A DNA stretch of 38,148 nucleotides from contig JAJEBW010000012.1 of assembly GCA_022822325.1 (NCBI GenBank), positions 1 to 38,148 on the forward strand. Reading direction: 5' to 3'. Origin of the DNA: Gemmatimonadota bacterium. Lineage in GTDB: Bacteria; Gemmatimonadota; Gemmatimonadetes; Longimicrobiales; Gaopeijiaceae. Positions 16,515 to 24,728 of the stretch are shown here, one piece after another. Made by a program: the position numbers and the translations under genes. Below the pieces are notes generated by a model. That model was not told the DNA's origin. It saw only the letters and a program-made list of their open reading frames with translations, and searched no databases. Position 1 is the first letter of the stretch, and the number at the start of each line of letters is the position of its first letter.

Positions 16515-17918
16515 TCAGTTGGCGTTTGCGTTCTGGAAGAGATCGTGCACGGCGGCGACCCGGAACCCCTCGCGCGCCAGGTAGGACGCCGCCGAGGTCG
16601 CGCGCGCGCCGCCCATGCAGTGCACCATGAGCTCGCGGTCGCGGGGGAGTTCGCGCAGCCGTTCCGCCAGGCGGGTGTGCGGCGCGTGAGCGGCCCCGGC
16701 AACCGCCGCGGCGGCGTACTCGGCGCTCTGGCGCACATCGAGAACCGCGCCGTTCGGCCGCCGCCTCGCCTCGGCGAAGTCGATCGCCTCGATGCTGGCC
16801 ACCCCGCCCCCCGCGGCGGCGATCTCGTCCAGCGCGGCCGACGGCGCCCACCCCTCCACCCGGTCGAGCCCGATTCGGACCAGGGCCCGCACCGCCTCCT
16901 CCACCTGCGCCTCGTCGCAAACGAGGACGATCCGCTCCGAGGGCTCGACGTAGCAACCCGCGATCGTGGTGAAGGTGCGGTTGAGCGGGGCGTGGATCGC
17001 GCCGGGAAGATGGCGGCGGCAGAAGGCGGCGCGGTCGATGCGCGTGTCCAGGATGGCCGTGTCCGCGCGCCCCCCCATCTGTGCAAGCGCACCGGATGGG
17101 GTGCGGGCCGGTTCAGGAAGCGGTCCGAGCAGCGCCGGCCCCGTCCGATTCTCCCTCTTCATCCTGCCAAAGTAGAGGGGCGGATCGCTCTGACCTTCCA
17201 GAATGAAGTCCACGAATGCGTCCTCGCCCCTGCGCACCGCGGCGATGGCGGGGCTGGAGAGTTTCTCGTATCCCAGGGTGGTGTCGGGAAGTTGGCCCAG
17301 AGCCTTGCCGCAGGCGCTCCCGGCCCCGTGGCCCGGCCAGATGCGGAGGTAGTCCGGGAGTTCCAGGATTCCGCGCGCCGACGCGTAGAGCCGTTTCGCC
17401 GACGGGACCATGGCGCCGCTCTCGCCCGCGGCCGATTCGAGGAGATCGGGACGGCCCAGATCGCCGACGAAGATGAAGTCGCCCGAGACGATTCCCATGG
17501 GATCGCCGATGCCCGCGCGCCGGTCGGTGACGAGAAAGCTGATGTGCTCCGGGGTGTGGCCGGGGGTGTGGAGGACACGGAACTCGACCTGGCCGATGCG
17601 GGCGCGGTCGTCGTGGCGGAGGAGGGTGACGCGGTCGTGGCGCTCGGCCCATTCGTACTGCCAGCCGGGGCCGCCCTCGCCGGAGAGCCAGCCGGCGGCG
17701 CGGTGGCGTTCGACGAGTTCGCGGCAACCCGAGAGGAAGTCGGCGTGGATGTGGGTTTCGGCGGCGGCGACGATGCGGTAGCCCTCGCGGCGGGCGATGG
17801 CCAGGTAGCGGTCCACATCGCGCTCCGGGTCGATGACGACGGCCTGGCGAGTGCGTTCGCAGCCGATCAGGTAGGCGTGCTGGGCCAGTCCCGGATCGAC
17901 GATCTGCTTGAAGAACAT
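16515..17918 (-). CDS. Persulfide dioxygenase-like MBL hydrolase fused to two rhodanese domains
   Basis: A 467-residue protein with the CstB/ETHE1-like layout. The metallo-beta-lactamase domain (residues 1-250) shows ETHIHADFLSG, HTPGHTPEHISF, FIFVGDLGRPDLL and IWPGHGAGSACGK, the metal ligands of the persulfide dioxygenase branch. Two rhodanese domains follow: the first (about 265-365) has a weak active-site loop, LVCDEAQVEEA, and is probably structural; the second (about 380-465) has a full one, LMVHCMGGARATSAASYL. Such proteins oxidise glutathione or low-molecular-weight persulfides to sulfite or thiosulfate and protect against sulfide. The start at 17918 follows GGAG. The next gene encodes an exported rhodanese. 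The glutamate-cysteine ligase in this window could supply the thiol carrier, but that link is inference. Confidence 0.9.
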   Translation of the reverse strand: MFFKQIVDPGLAQHAYLIGCERTRQAVVIDPERDVDRYLAIARREGYRIVAAAETHIHADFLSGCRELVERHRAAGWLSGEGGPGWQYEWAERHDRVTLLRHDDRARIGQVEFRVLHTPGHTPEHISFLVTDRRAGIGDPMGIVSGDFIFVGDLGRPDLLESAAGESGAMVPSAKRLYASARGILELPDYLRIWPGHGAGSACGKALGQLPDTTLGYEKLSSPAIAAVRRGEDAFVDFILEGQSDPPLYFGRMKRENRTGPALLGPLPEPARTPSGALAQMGGRADTAILDTRIDRAAFCRRHLPGAIHAPLNRTFTTIAGCYVEPSERIVLVCDEAQVEEAVRALVRIGLDRVEGWAPSAALDEIAAAGGGVASIEAIDFAEARRRPNGAVLDVRQSAEYAAAAVAGAAHAPHTRLAERLRELPRDRELMVHCMGGARATSAASYLAREGFRVAAVHDLFQNANAN

Positions 17919-18152
17919 GCCTGCTCCGGATGGGGGGCGGGTGCGGGAATTGCCTGGACGATAACATACTCCATCGCCCGGCTCGCCGGGGATCGGTCGC
18001 GAAGAGCCGCCGCCGGTCGGCGCGTCGGGGAGTCGGCCCGGCGGGCTCCGCGAGGGTGGGAACCGGCTACCCGGGCGGCGCGCGACAAGGTGGATGGCGA
18101 CGGCGAGGCGCGCGACCGCGGAGACCCTGGCGGCGATCGGGGGACCGCACCC

Positions 18153-18181
18153 TTGGCGCTTTCGCATGGAGCGGCTACCAT
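18153..18181 (+). promoter_or_regulatory. Candidate promoter of tRNA-Lys
   Basis: TTGGCG (18153-18158), a 17-bp spacer and TACCAT (18176-18181), ending 35 bp before the mature tRNA. The preceding ~230 bp up to the divergent dioxygenase gene hold no recognised coding sequence. Confidence 0.42.
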
Positions 18182-18216
18182 TGATGCCCTTGGGCGCAGT
18201 TCATGCCCATGGCGCA

Positions 18217-18289
18217 GCCCTGCTAGCTCAACTGGTAGAGCATCCGACTCTTAATCGGCAGGTTCGGGGTTCGAGTCCCTGGCGGGGCA
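18217..18289 (+). tRNA. tRNA-Lys (anticodon CTT)
   Basis: A 73-nt cloverleaf: a 7-bp acceptor stem, D stem GCTC/GAGC, anticodon loop CTCTTAA (anticodon CTT), T loop TTCGAGT and discriminator A. The anticodon stem has a T-C mismatch at its base (positions 27-43). CCA is not encoded. The 3' end is only 12 bp from the stop codon of the convergent manA-like gene. Confidence 0.95.
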
Positions 18290-18301
18290 CTTCCTGGGGG
18301 G

Positions 18302-19330
18302 TCAATCGCGGGCGGGCAGACGGGCGCGGAGCGCGACGAGATCGGTTGCGGCGTGCACGCGAAAGTCCCCCAGCGCGGCGGGCAGCAGAGCGAAGCGCAC
18401 CCCGTCCAGAGTCGTGCGGGTTGCCGTCGTCGCCACCGCTGCCCTTCCCCCGAGCACCCCGAGGATCTCGAAGCTCGCGCCGTCCAGGTGCGCGTCGAGG
18501 CGGCTTCCGGCGGCCATCTCCAGCCTCTCCACGACGAAGTGGTCGCAACGGGCCAGTTGGTCGATGCGCCATCCGTCGCCGGTTGCGCGCGGACGGGGCG
18601 GGGTCGGGACCGGTTCCTGCTCCCCGAAGCGGATGACCTCGAGGGCGCGTTCGATGTGCAGCTCGCGCGGCCTGCCATCGGGACCGGCGCGGTTCCAGTC
18701 GAAGAGACGCCAGGTCGTGTCGGAGCATTGCTGAATTTCGACCAGAACGACGCCGGAAAGGATGCCGTGGACGGTGCCCGCCGGCACCAGGATCGAATCG
18801 CCCGCCTGGACCGGCACGCGCCGGAGGTGGTCCTGGATGCGCCCCCTCTTCGCCGCTGCGGCCAGAGTCGCGCGGTCGGCGCCCGGAGCGAGACCGTGGA
18901 TGATCTGCGCTCCCGGCCTGGCGTACAGGATCTGCCACCATTCGGTCTTGCCGGACTCGCCGGTCCGTTGGGCGGCCGCGCCGACGTCGTCGGGATGGAC
19001 CTGGACCGAGAGCGCGTGGCTCGCGTCGAGGAGCTTGACGAGGAGCGGAAACGGGGCCCCTTCGGCGGCGGCCGCGGCGCGATGGCCGGTGAGCCGCGTC
19101 CCGAATTCGGCGACCAGACCGGCGAGAGAGCGACCCGCGAAGGGCCCCTCGTCCACGATCGAGAGCCCCGCCGGATGCGCCGAGATCTCCCAGCTCTCGG
19201 CGACCACGCCCCCGGGGAGGGTGCGGCCCAGCCGGCGCTCCAGCTCGCGGCCGCCCCAGAGGTAGTCCTTGAAGACGGGAGCGAAGGTCAGGGGCGCCGC
19301 GAGCGCCGATGCGGATGCGAATGCGGACAT
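18302..19330 (-). CDS. manA: Mannose-6-phosphate isomerase, class I (cupin)
   Basis: A 342-residue zinc isomerase linking fructose-6-phosphate and mannose-6-phosphate, the entry to GDP-mannose and mannosylated glycans. Metal-site signatures are all present: FKDYLWGGRELERRLG at the N-terminus, SWEISAHPAGLS, LSVQVHPDD (Gln and His ligands), GKTEWWQILYA (Glu) and ILVPAGTVHGI (His), with CDHFVVERLEM opening the second cupin. Length fits the short bacterial class I form. It converges on tRNA-Lys with 12 bp between. The start is the ATG at 19330; a GGGAG lies too close to it to be an ideal ribosome site. The 172 bp between this gene and the M56-TonB gene stop hold nothing recognisable. Confidence 0.92.
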   Translation of the reverse strand: MSAFASASALAAPLTFAPVFKDYLWGGRELERRLGRTLPGGVVAESWEISAHPAGLSIVDEGPFAGRSLAGLVAEFGTRLTGHRAAAAAEGAPFPLLVKLLDASHALSVQVHPDDVGAAAQRTGESGKTEWWQILYARPGAQIIHGLAPGADRATLAAAAKRGRIQDHLRRVPVQAGDSILVPAGTVHGILSGVVLVEIQQCSDTTWRLFDWNRAGPDGRPRELHIERALEVIRFGEQEPVPTPPRPRATGDGWRIDQLARCDHFVVERLEMAAGSRLDAHLDGASFEILGVLGGRAAVATTATRTTLDGVRFALLPAALGDFRVHAATDLVALRARLPARD

Positions 19331-19502
19331 GCTCCCAAGTTAGCCCGACGAGCCCCCCGCGACCCGAACGCCGCCCGGGACCGGGGGCGGGCTCGCGAGC
19401 CGGATGGCGGAGGGCGCGATCGGTACGGCCTGGCCACCCGCGATTCCGCGCGCCGCCAGCCAATCCTTCGGCGTCGCGGCTGCGAATCGCACGCCCTGCA
19501 GG

Positions 19503-20708
19503 CTACCTCGCCGCAAAGGTGATCGGCATCTCGAGCCAGACCGCCACCTCATCCTCGCCATTCTGCGCCGGACTGAAGCGGGCGCGCGGCGCAACCCGCA
19601 ACGCGGCGTCGTCCAGCGCGCTGTGCCCCGACGAGGTGTGAATCCGCTGGTCCCGCACCACGCCTTCCTCGTCGATGTGGAACCACACCACGGCCGTTCC
19701 GCCGATCCCGGCGTCGCGCAGCAGCGGCGGGTATTCGCTTTCGAGCGCTCTGGCGACATCGTCGCCGTTGACCAGGCTGGGGCGCACGGTCATGGTTACG
19801 AAGGCGGGTTCGCTCGAGGTGTCGTCCCTGTCGTTGATTCCCGGAAGGACAAGGGTGACCGCAACCACCAGGATCGCGGCGAATCCGAGGAAGGCGGCCT
19901 GCGCCAGCCGAACCTGCGGGTCGCGGCTGAAGAGCCTGCGGATCCGCCGCTCCAGGAGGGAACGCCGTTCGGCCAGCGCCGTGACCGGAAGACCGGGCAG
20001 CGGGCGGGCGCCCTGGCCAACCCGGAAGAGAAGGTCGCCGTAGATCTGGCGGCGGCCGGGCAGCCGCTGCATGACGCGCTGGTCGCAATCCAGCTCGATC
20101 GCGAGGCAGAGTCGGCGATAGTGAATCCAGAGCGCCGGATTCCAGGGGACCGCCATGAGGAGCACTCCGGCCAGGAGGCGCAGCGGGATGTCGCGGGCGC
20201 GCAGGTGTTCCTCCTCGTGGGCGAGAATCAGCTCCTGCCGCGCGGCCCCCGCCCCACGCACCCAGCCGGGCAGCACGATCACGGGACGAATCACCCCCGC
20301 CAGCACGGGACCGGTCTCGCGCGACCAGCAGATCTCGCGTCCCAGGAGCGCGCCCCTCTCCCACCCCGCCATCCGGCGCCGAAGCCGCAAGCCCCCCGCC
20401 ACCGCGAAGGCCGCCACCGCGAGCGAGAGCGCCACCCACCCGGCAACCAGCGCGTCGCCCAGGAACGCAGGTTGCCGCGAGGCGTCGACCAGGAGCGGCT
20501 CCAGCGCCACCGGTCCACCCGGCAGCGCCCCGCTCCCCCCGCCCCCCAACGCGGGAAGCATCCGAACCAGGGGAAGCGCGACCGTCCCCAGCGCGGCCGC
20601 GATCCACACCCAGCGACGTTTGCCGGCGAGCAGCTTCTCCGCCGCCAGCGCGGCCACGGCGAGCAGCAGTCCCACGGCGACCGACCAGATCATCCATGCA
20701 GCGATCAT
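19503..20708 (-). CDS. M56 (BlaR1/MecR1-like) metallopeptidase with TonB C-terminal domain
   Basis: The 401-residue protein has membrane segments near residues 5-25, 33-50, 85-108 and about 200-215, with an M56 zinc peptidase motif in LILAHEEEHLRARD (HEEEH) and an LCLAIELDCDQRVM segment supplying the third ligand. In BlaR1 such a domain cleaves the BlaI repressor. There is no penicillin-binding sensor; instead, after a further membrane anchor (about 278-298), residues 318-400 form a TonB-type C-terminal domain (ESEYPPLLRDAGIGGTAVVW, IDEEGVV, HSALDDAALRVAPRARFSPA). Its ATG overlaps the blaI-like stop by 4 bp (ATGA). Regulation is probably by the palindrome at 21183-21196. The signal sensed is unknown; beta-lactam sensing is not supported. 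Confidence 0.9.
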   Translation of the reverse strand: MIAAWMIWSVAVGLLLAVAALAAEKLLAGKRRWVWIAAALGTVALPLVRMLPALGGGGSGALPGGPVALEPLLVDASRQPAFLGDALVAGWVALSLAVAAFAVAGGLRLRRRMAGWERGALLGREICWSRETGPVLAGVIRPVIVLPGWVRGAGAARQELILAHEEEHLRARDIPLRLLAGVLLMAVPWNPALWIHYRRLCLAIELDCDQRVMQRLPGRRQIYGDLLFRVGQGARPLPGLPVTALAERRSLLERRIRRLFSRDPQVRLAQAAFLGFAAILVVAVTLVLPGINDRDDTSSEPAFVTMTVRPSLVNGDDVARALESEYPPLLRDAGIGGTAVVWFHIDEEGVVRDQRIHTSSGHSALDDAALRVAPRARFSPAQNGEDEVAVWLEMPITFAAR

Positions 20709-21082
20709 CCTTCTTCCTCCTCCTCGAGGCGCTGGTCCAGCAGGGCGCGAATCCTCCGCACCTCCGCCGACGACAGCTTTTCATCGGTGACGAGCTGGGC
20801 CACCAGAAGCTCGGTGGAGCCCGCAAAGACCTTGTCCCGAAGCCGCCCCAGCACGGTGCGTCCCGCCTCCCTCCGCCCGAGCAGCGGATGGTAGCGATGG
20901 GCGCGTCCCTCGCGGGTGCGTCCGGCCAGCCCCTTGGATTCCAGGATGCGCAGAACCGTGAGGACCGTCGTGTAGGCCAAGTCGTCCTCCAGCCGCTCGT
21001 TGACCTCGGCCACGGTCGCCGATTCCAGCTCCCAGAGGATGGACATGACATCCATCTCGCGGGCGGTCAGCGTCTTCTTCAT
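20705..21082 (-). CDS. BlaI/MecI/CopY family transcriptional repressor
   Basis: A 125-residue winged-helix repressor. The DNA-binding half is typical: TAREMDVMSILWELESATVAEVNERL, then the recognition region LAYTTVLTVLRILESKGL and wing TREGRAHRYHPLL; the C-terminal half is a dimerisation helix ending in a run of glutamates. In paired systems the M56 peptidase cuts such repressors to release the operator. The start is the ATG at 21082 with a GGAGG site; the longer frame upstream is not family-like. The gene overlaps the M56-TonB gene by 4 bp, and a perfect palindrome about 100 bp upstream is the likely operator. Confidence 0.93.
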   Translation of the reverse strand: MKKTLTAREMDVMSILWELESATVAEVNERLEDDLAYTTVLTVLRILESKGLAGRTREGRAHRYHPLLGRREAGRTVLGRLRDKVFAGSTELLVAQLVTDEKLSSAEVRRIRALLDQRLEEEEEG

Positions 21083-21182
21083 GCGCCTCCGGTTTGGTTC
21101 GCGGTCCGCGCGGGTTCCCTTCCCCGGCGGCCCGGCTCGCATTGGCGTTCGCGAAAGATGGGAATCGTTGGCCGGTCTGTCA

Positions 21183-21196
21183 ACTAATGCATTAGT
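21183..21196. promoter_or_regulatory. Perfect 14-bp palindrome, likely BlaI-type operator
   Basis: ACTAATG joined to its reverse complement CATTAGT. It stands out as AT-rich in GC-rich DNA and lies 101 bp upstream of the repressor start. BlaI/CopY repressors bind short AT-flanked dyads and regulate their own operon, so autoregulation is the simplest reading. Confidence 0.6.
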
Positions 21197-21283
21197 AGCA
21201 CCGTCGCCCGCCGAAGCTCGCCGACGCCATTTCGCGGGCCTTCGGCGCCGTCCGACCGGCGGTGGAGCGGCCAGTCCCGTCCG

Positions 21284-23851
21284 TCAGCCCTCCGGCCGCG
21301 TGATCTCGTACTCCTTCGGCGGCTCGGCCCCCAGCAGGTGCGTCACGAAGTAGTCCCAGCGGCGGCGAATGAAGTACGGTTCGTTCAGTCCGTGCGCGCG
21401 GTCCGGGGCCCAGACCAGGTCGTAGTCCTTGTTCGCCTTCGTCAGCTCGTCGATCAACTGGACGGTCATTGCGGGGTGAACGTTGTCGTCCATGTCGCCG
21501 TGCATCAGGAGCAGCTTGCCCTTCAGATTGGCGATGTGCGTCTTGTTGGCCTCGTCGGTGAAGTTGGTGGTCCCGCCGGCCGAGTCCGCCTCGAGCAGCC
21601 CCTGGTACTTCTCGGCCCAGTAGATGTTGTAGCTCGCGTTGTCGTGATTGCCCGCGCCCGAGACCGCCACATGGAAGAAGTCGGGGAAGCGCACCATCGC
21701 ATCGGTGGACGCGAAGCCGCCGCCGGAGTGGCCGTAGATTCCCACCCGGTCCAGATCCATGAAGGGATGGCGCGCGGCGAGCTGCTTGATCGCGGTGACA
21801 TGATCGGGGAGGCCGTTGTCGTTGAAGTCGCCGTAGTAGATGTCGTGAAAGGCCTTGGAGCGGTGGGGCGTCCCCATGTGATCGAGCTGAATCACCACAA
21901 AGCCCAGCTTCGCCAGCGCAAAGTCCTCGCCGCCCGACTTGAAGCTCCAGGATCCCACGCTGCCCACCTGCGGCCCCGGATAGATGTGGTCGATGACGGG
22001 GTAGCTGCCCGATTCGTCGAGATTGTCGGGGAAGTGGATCAGGCCGTGAATGTCGGTCACGCCGTCGCGGGCCTTGACGGTGAAGACCTCCGGGGCGCGC
22101 CAGCCAACCGCCTCCAGCCGGGTGACGTCGGCCTCCTCCAGGGTGCGAACGACGCTGCCGGTGCCAAGGTTGCGCAGCAGGGAGACGGGGGGATCGCCGA
22201 TGGTGGAATAGCTGTCGACGACGAAGCGGCCGCTCGGCGAGACGTTGATCGCGTGATTCCCCACCTCTCCCGCGATCGTCGTCAGTCCGCTGCCGTCGTA
22301 GCCGATCCGGTAGAGGCGTCCGTAGTAGGGGATGCCCTCTTCGCGTCCGTAGGCGGTGAAGTAGATCTGTTGTCGGGATTCGTCCACATGCCAGATGGCG
22401 CCGACCGCCCAGGGGCCGCGGGTGACCTGGTTCCTGACTGTCCCGTCCTTCGAGAAGCGCCAGATGTGCGCCCAGCCGTCGCGCTCCGACCACCAGAAGG
22501 CGTCGTCGGTGGTCTCGGAAACGAACCAGGAAGTGGGATTGCGCTGCGCCGTCTCGACGAAGGTCTTCGCGCTGTCGCCCGCGATGATGCGGAAATCGCC
22601 GGTTGCGGCGTCCACCTCCGCCAGGTGGTTGCTCTTCGACGCGCGAGTCTCCCAGTGCATGTAGAGGTGACGCGAATCGGCCGACCAGAGCGAATCGACC
22701 TGCGAACCGCCCAGGTAGAGCCGGTTGGGACGAGGCTCCAGCTCGACGCGGATGTTGCCGACCGCGGGCGGGACTCCACGCGCCGCGAAACTGGATCCGG
22801 CGCCATCTCCCTCGCCGCCGCCCGTCCGGTCCCCATCGGTCCCGCCGTCATCCGTTTCGTTCCCGTCCGACCCCGCGGCCGCCGCCAGCGTCTTGCCCAG
22901 ATCCAGGATGTGGAAGGCCGGCAGCGGCACAATCGAATCGCCCGGAAGCGCGTAGGGCTGGGAATAGTGAACGGTGCGCTGCGGCGTGTAGGAGACGTAG
23001 TGGTGATGTTCGACCCCGCGCTGGTCCATCCGCTGGACCACGAGCTTGCGCGAATCGGGGGACCAGTGGACATCCGGGCGGCGCACGCGCTGGTTCCGCA
23101 CATCGTTGGGGCGCGGGTACGCGAGTCCGTAGCCGTTGAACTCCTCGCCGTCGGTGGTGAGCTGGATCGTGTCGCTCGCCTGACCCTCCTCCGCGACCGA
23201 GCGAATGTAGAGGTTGTGGTCCATGACGAAGGCTGCCCACTCGCCGTCCGGGGATTCGACGAAGGGCGTGTCGTCGGGGAGCGTATCGCCCGCGGTGCAC
23301 ATGTAGGCGCTCAGATCGCACTCGAAGCGCCGCGCCCCGGTCTCAAAGGCGATCCGGCTCTCGTCGCCGTCCACGAAGTCGAAGTCGTCGAAGGGCAGCT
23401 TTTCCGGCACATGGCTGGTGTCCGCCGCCACCGAGAGCGCCGCCGCCAGCCGCGCGTGGTTGAAGAGGGGCCGCTTGAGGTTGGCCACCGGATCGACGAA
23501 GGTGAACTCGTGCCCCGACCCGGTGTTGTTGCGGTACCAGAAACGGTCGCTGTCGTGGATCCAGTTGGGGACGACGGGGGTCCCGGAGACGAGGGGCGAG
23601 GTGTGCCAGTTCAGCAGCATCTCGGCGCGGTGATAATCGACGCCGCGATCGTCGACCCGCTGCGCGCCGGCCGGAGCGGTGGCCGCGAGGAGGGCGAGGA
23701 GGGCGGCCGTGGCGAGGGTAGCCGCGCCGAGGGTGGCCGTTGGGGACGGCAGGCGGGGGGAGGCGGCGCTCCCCGGGCGGGCCGGGCCGGAGATGGTGGC
23801 CGCGGCGGCCGCGCGGGGGGAGGCGGGGGGGCGGGTGGCGGGGGCGGTCAT
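21284..23851 (-). CDS. S9B dipeptidyl-peptidase IV-like serine peptidase, exported
   Basis: An 855-residue prolyl oligopeptidase-clan enzyme with an N-terminal beta-propeller and a C-terminal alpha/beta-hydrolase. The catalytic triad is visible: nucleophile Ser in GIYGHSGGGFAS, Asp in MHGDMDDNVHP and His in PDRAHGLNEPYF. The propeller includes VESPDGEWAAFVMDHNLYIR and DVHWSPDSRKLVVQRMDQRG. The start at 23851 gives a long (~60-residue) Ala/Pro-rich N-terminus whose hydrophobic core (ATLATAALLALLAATAPAGAQ) is a signal peptide. An acidic Gly/Asp/Thr-rich stretch of about 30 residues near position 310 interrupts the propeller and is probably a surface loop. DPP IV relatives remove N-terminal dipeptides after proline; together with the second S9 enzyme at 34-37 kb this suggests peptide scavenging. 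Confidence 0.9.
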   Translation of the reverse strand: MTAPATRPPASPRAAAAATISGPARPGSAASPRLPSPTATLGAATLATAALLALLAATAPAGAQRVDDRGVDYHRAEMLLNWHTSPLVSGTPVVPNWIHDSDRFWYRNNTGSGHEFTFVDPVANLKRPLFNHARLAAALSVAADTSHVPEKLPFDDFDFVDGDESRIAFETGARRFECDLSAYMCTAGDTLPDDTPFVESPDGEWAAFVMDHNLYIRSVAEEGQASDTIQLTTDGEEFNGYGLAYPRPNDVRNQRVRRPDVHWSPDSRKLVVQRMDQRGVEHHHYVSYTPQRTVHYSQPYALPGDSIVPLPAFHILDLGKTLAAAAGSDGNETDDGGTDGDRTGGGEGDGAGSSFAARGVPPAVGNIRVELEPRPNRLYLGGSQVDSLWSADSRHLYMHWETRASKSNHLAEVDAATGDFRIIAGDSAKTFVETAQRNPTSWFVSETTDDAFWWSERDGWAHIWRFSKDGTVRNQVTRGPWAVGAIWHVDESRQQIYFTAYGREEGIPYYGRLYRIGYDGSGLTTIAGEVGNHAINVSPSGRFVVDSYSTIGDPPVSLLRNLGTGSVVRTLEEADVTRLEAVGWRAPEVFTVKARDGVTDIHGLIHFPDNLDESGSYPVIDHIYPGPQVGSVGSWSFKSGGEDFALAKLGFVVIQLDHMGTPHRSKAFHDIYYGDFNDNGLPDHVTAIKQLAARHPFMDLDRVGIYGHSGGGFASTDAMVRFPDFFHVAVSGAGNHDNASYNIYWAEKYQGLLEADSAGGTTNFTDEANKTHIANLKGKLLLMHGDMDDNVHPAMTVQLIDELTKANKDYDLVWAPDRAHGLNEPYFIRRRWDYFVTHLLGAEPPKEYEITRPEG

Positions 23852-24078
23852 GGCGAAACGATCCTTCCAATGGGTGACTGCGGTCGCGAAGGGGTCGCGG
23901 GTTCGGTCTTCAGGGTGGGGCGGGGCGGGGGCGGGCGCAAACGGGCGCGCGCCGATCGAATCGGCTTGACGGGTCCGGGGGCGGATGAGATCGTATCCTT
24001 CGAGAGAGGTCGCACCCGCGAGGCGAGGATCGAGGACGCTTCCCCGCAAACGGCCCAGCCAAAGGAGCGTTTCCGAGC

Positions 24079-24725
24079 AAGCGTGAACTGACTGTCGATC
24101 TGCTCTGCCGAGAGGCCCGCGCCTTCGCTCAGGCGGAATCCGACCACCGGGAACCGTCGCTCTTCGGAGTCACCGACAGCAAGGCTGTAGGCACGTATCC
24201 GGAACACAAGTTCCAGGAAGACCTCAGCAGCAGGTACGTCTACGAGAAGGGTAGTTCAGCCAAAGGGATCGACTTCCCGGGGCTCGGTGTGGATCTCAAG
24301 GCCACGAGTCGCAAGCAACCCCAGTCGTCCTGTCCCTGCAAGTCTGCGCGCCAGAAGCTGTATGGCCTTGGCTACTCACTGCTCGTGTTCGCCTACGACA
24401 AGACGGATGACGAGGAGACTCGCACCGCCGGGCTCAACATCCTCCACACGATCTACGTAATCGCCGGACGAACTGCGGATTTCCAGACCACCACATCCGC
24501 CGGATCGTCGAGAACAGCGGCAACGTGGACGACCTTCTCGCCTTCTTCGAGGAGCGGTTGCTTCCTGTGGAGGAGATCGAGGCGAACCGTCTCGCGGAAG
24601 AAGTCCTCGCGGACCCTCCCAAGATCGGATATCTGACGATCTCGAACGCCCTGCAATGGCGGCTGCAATACCGTCGCGCGATCGCCTAAGCAGGGGCTGT
24701 CGATGGCATCCTGCGAGTGAGGTGA
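24079..24725 (+). pseudogene. Type II restriction endonuclease (PD-(D/E)XK), decayed
   Basis: Plus-strand reading gives family-like sequence: LLCREARAFAQAESDH, LFGVTDSKAVGTYPEHKF, then the nuclease core in AKGIDFPGLGVDLKATS (Asp, then DLK), and QPQSSCPCKSARQKLYGLGYS. Three lesions are seen. No ATG or GTG start occurs in frame. At about 24492-24494, inside an ACCACCAC run, one base is missing and the frame shifts; coding resumes as IRRIVENSGNVDDLLAFFEERLLP, to LTISNALQWRLQYRR. A TAA at 24687-24689 then interrupts the frame, but relative-like sequence (AGAVDGILRVR) continues to the TGA at 24723-24725; a CAA (Gln) codon in the ancestor would fit. The methyltransferase remnant follows at once. 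Recognition sequence unknown. Family recognition is from memory of related proteins. Confidence 0.72.
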
Positions 24726-24728
24726 TCC

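Noticed and set aside
21338..24091. A 917-codon plus-strand frame opposite the DPP IV-like gene.
   Set aside because: Antisense shadow typical of GC-rich genes; the minus strand has a full catalytic triad and signal peptide.
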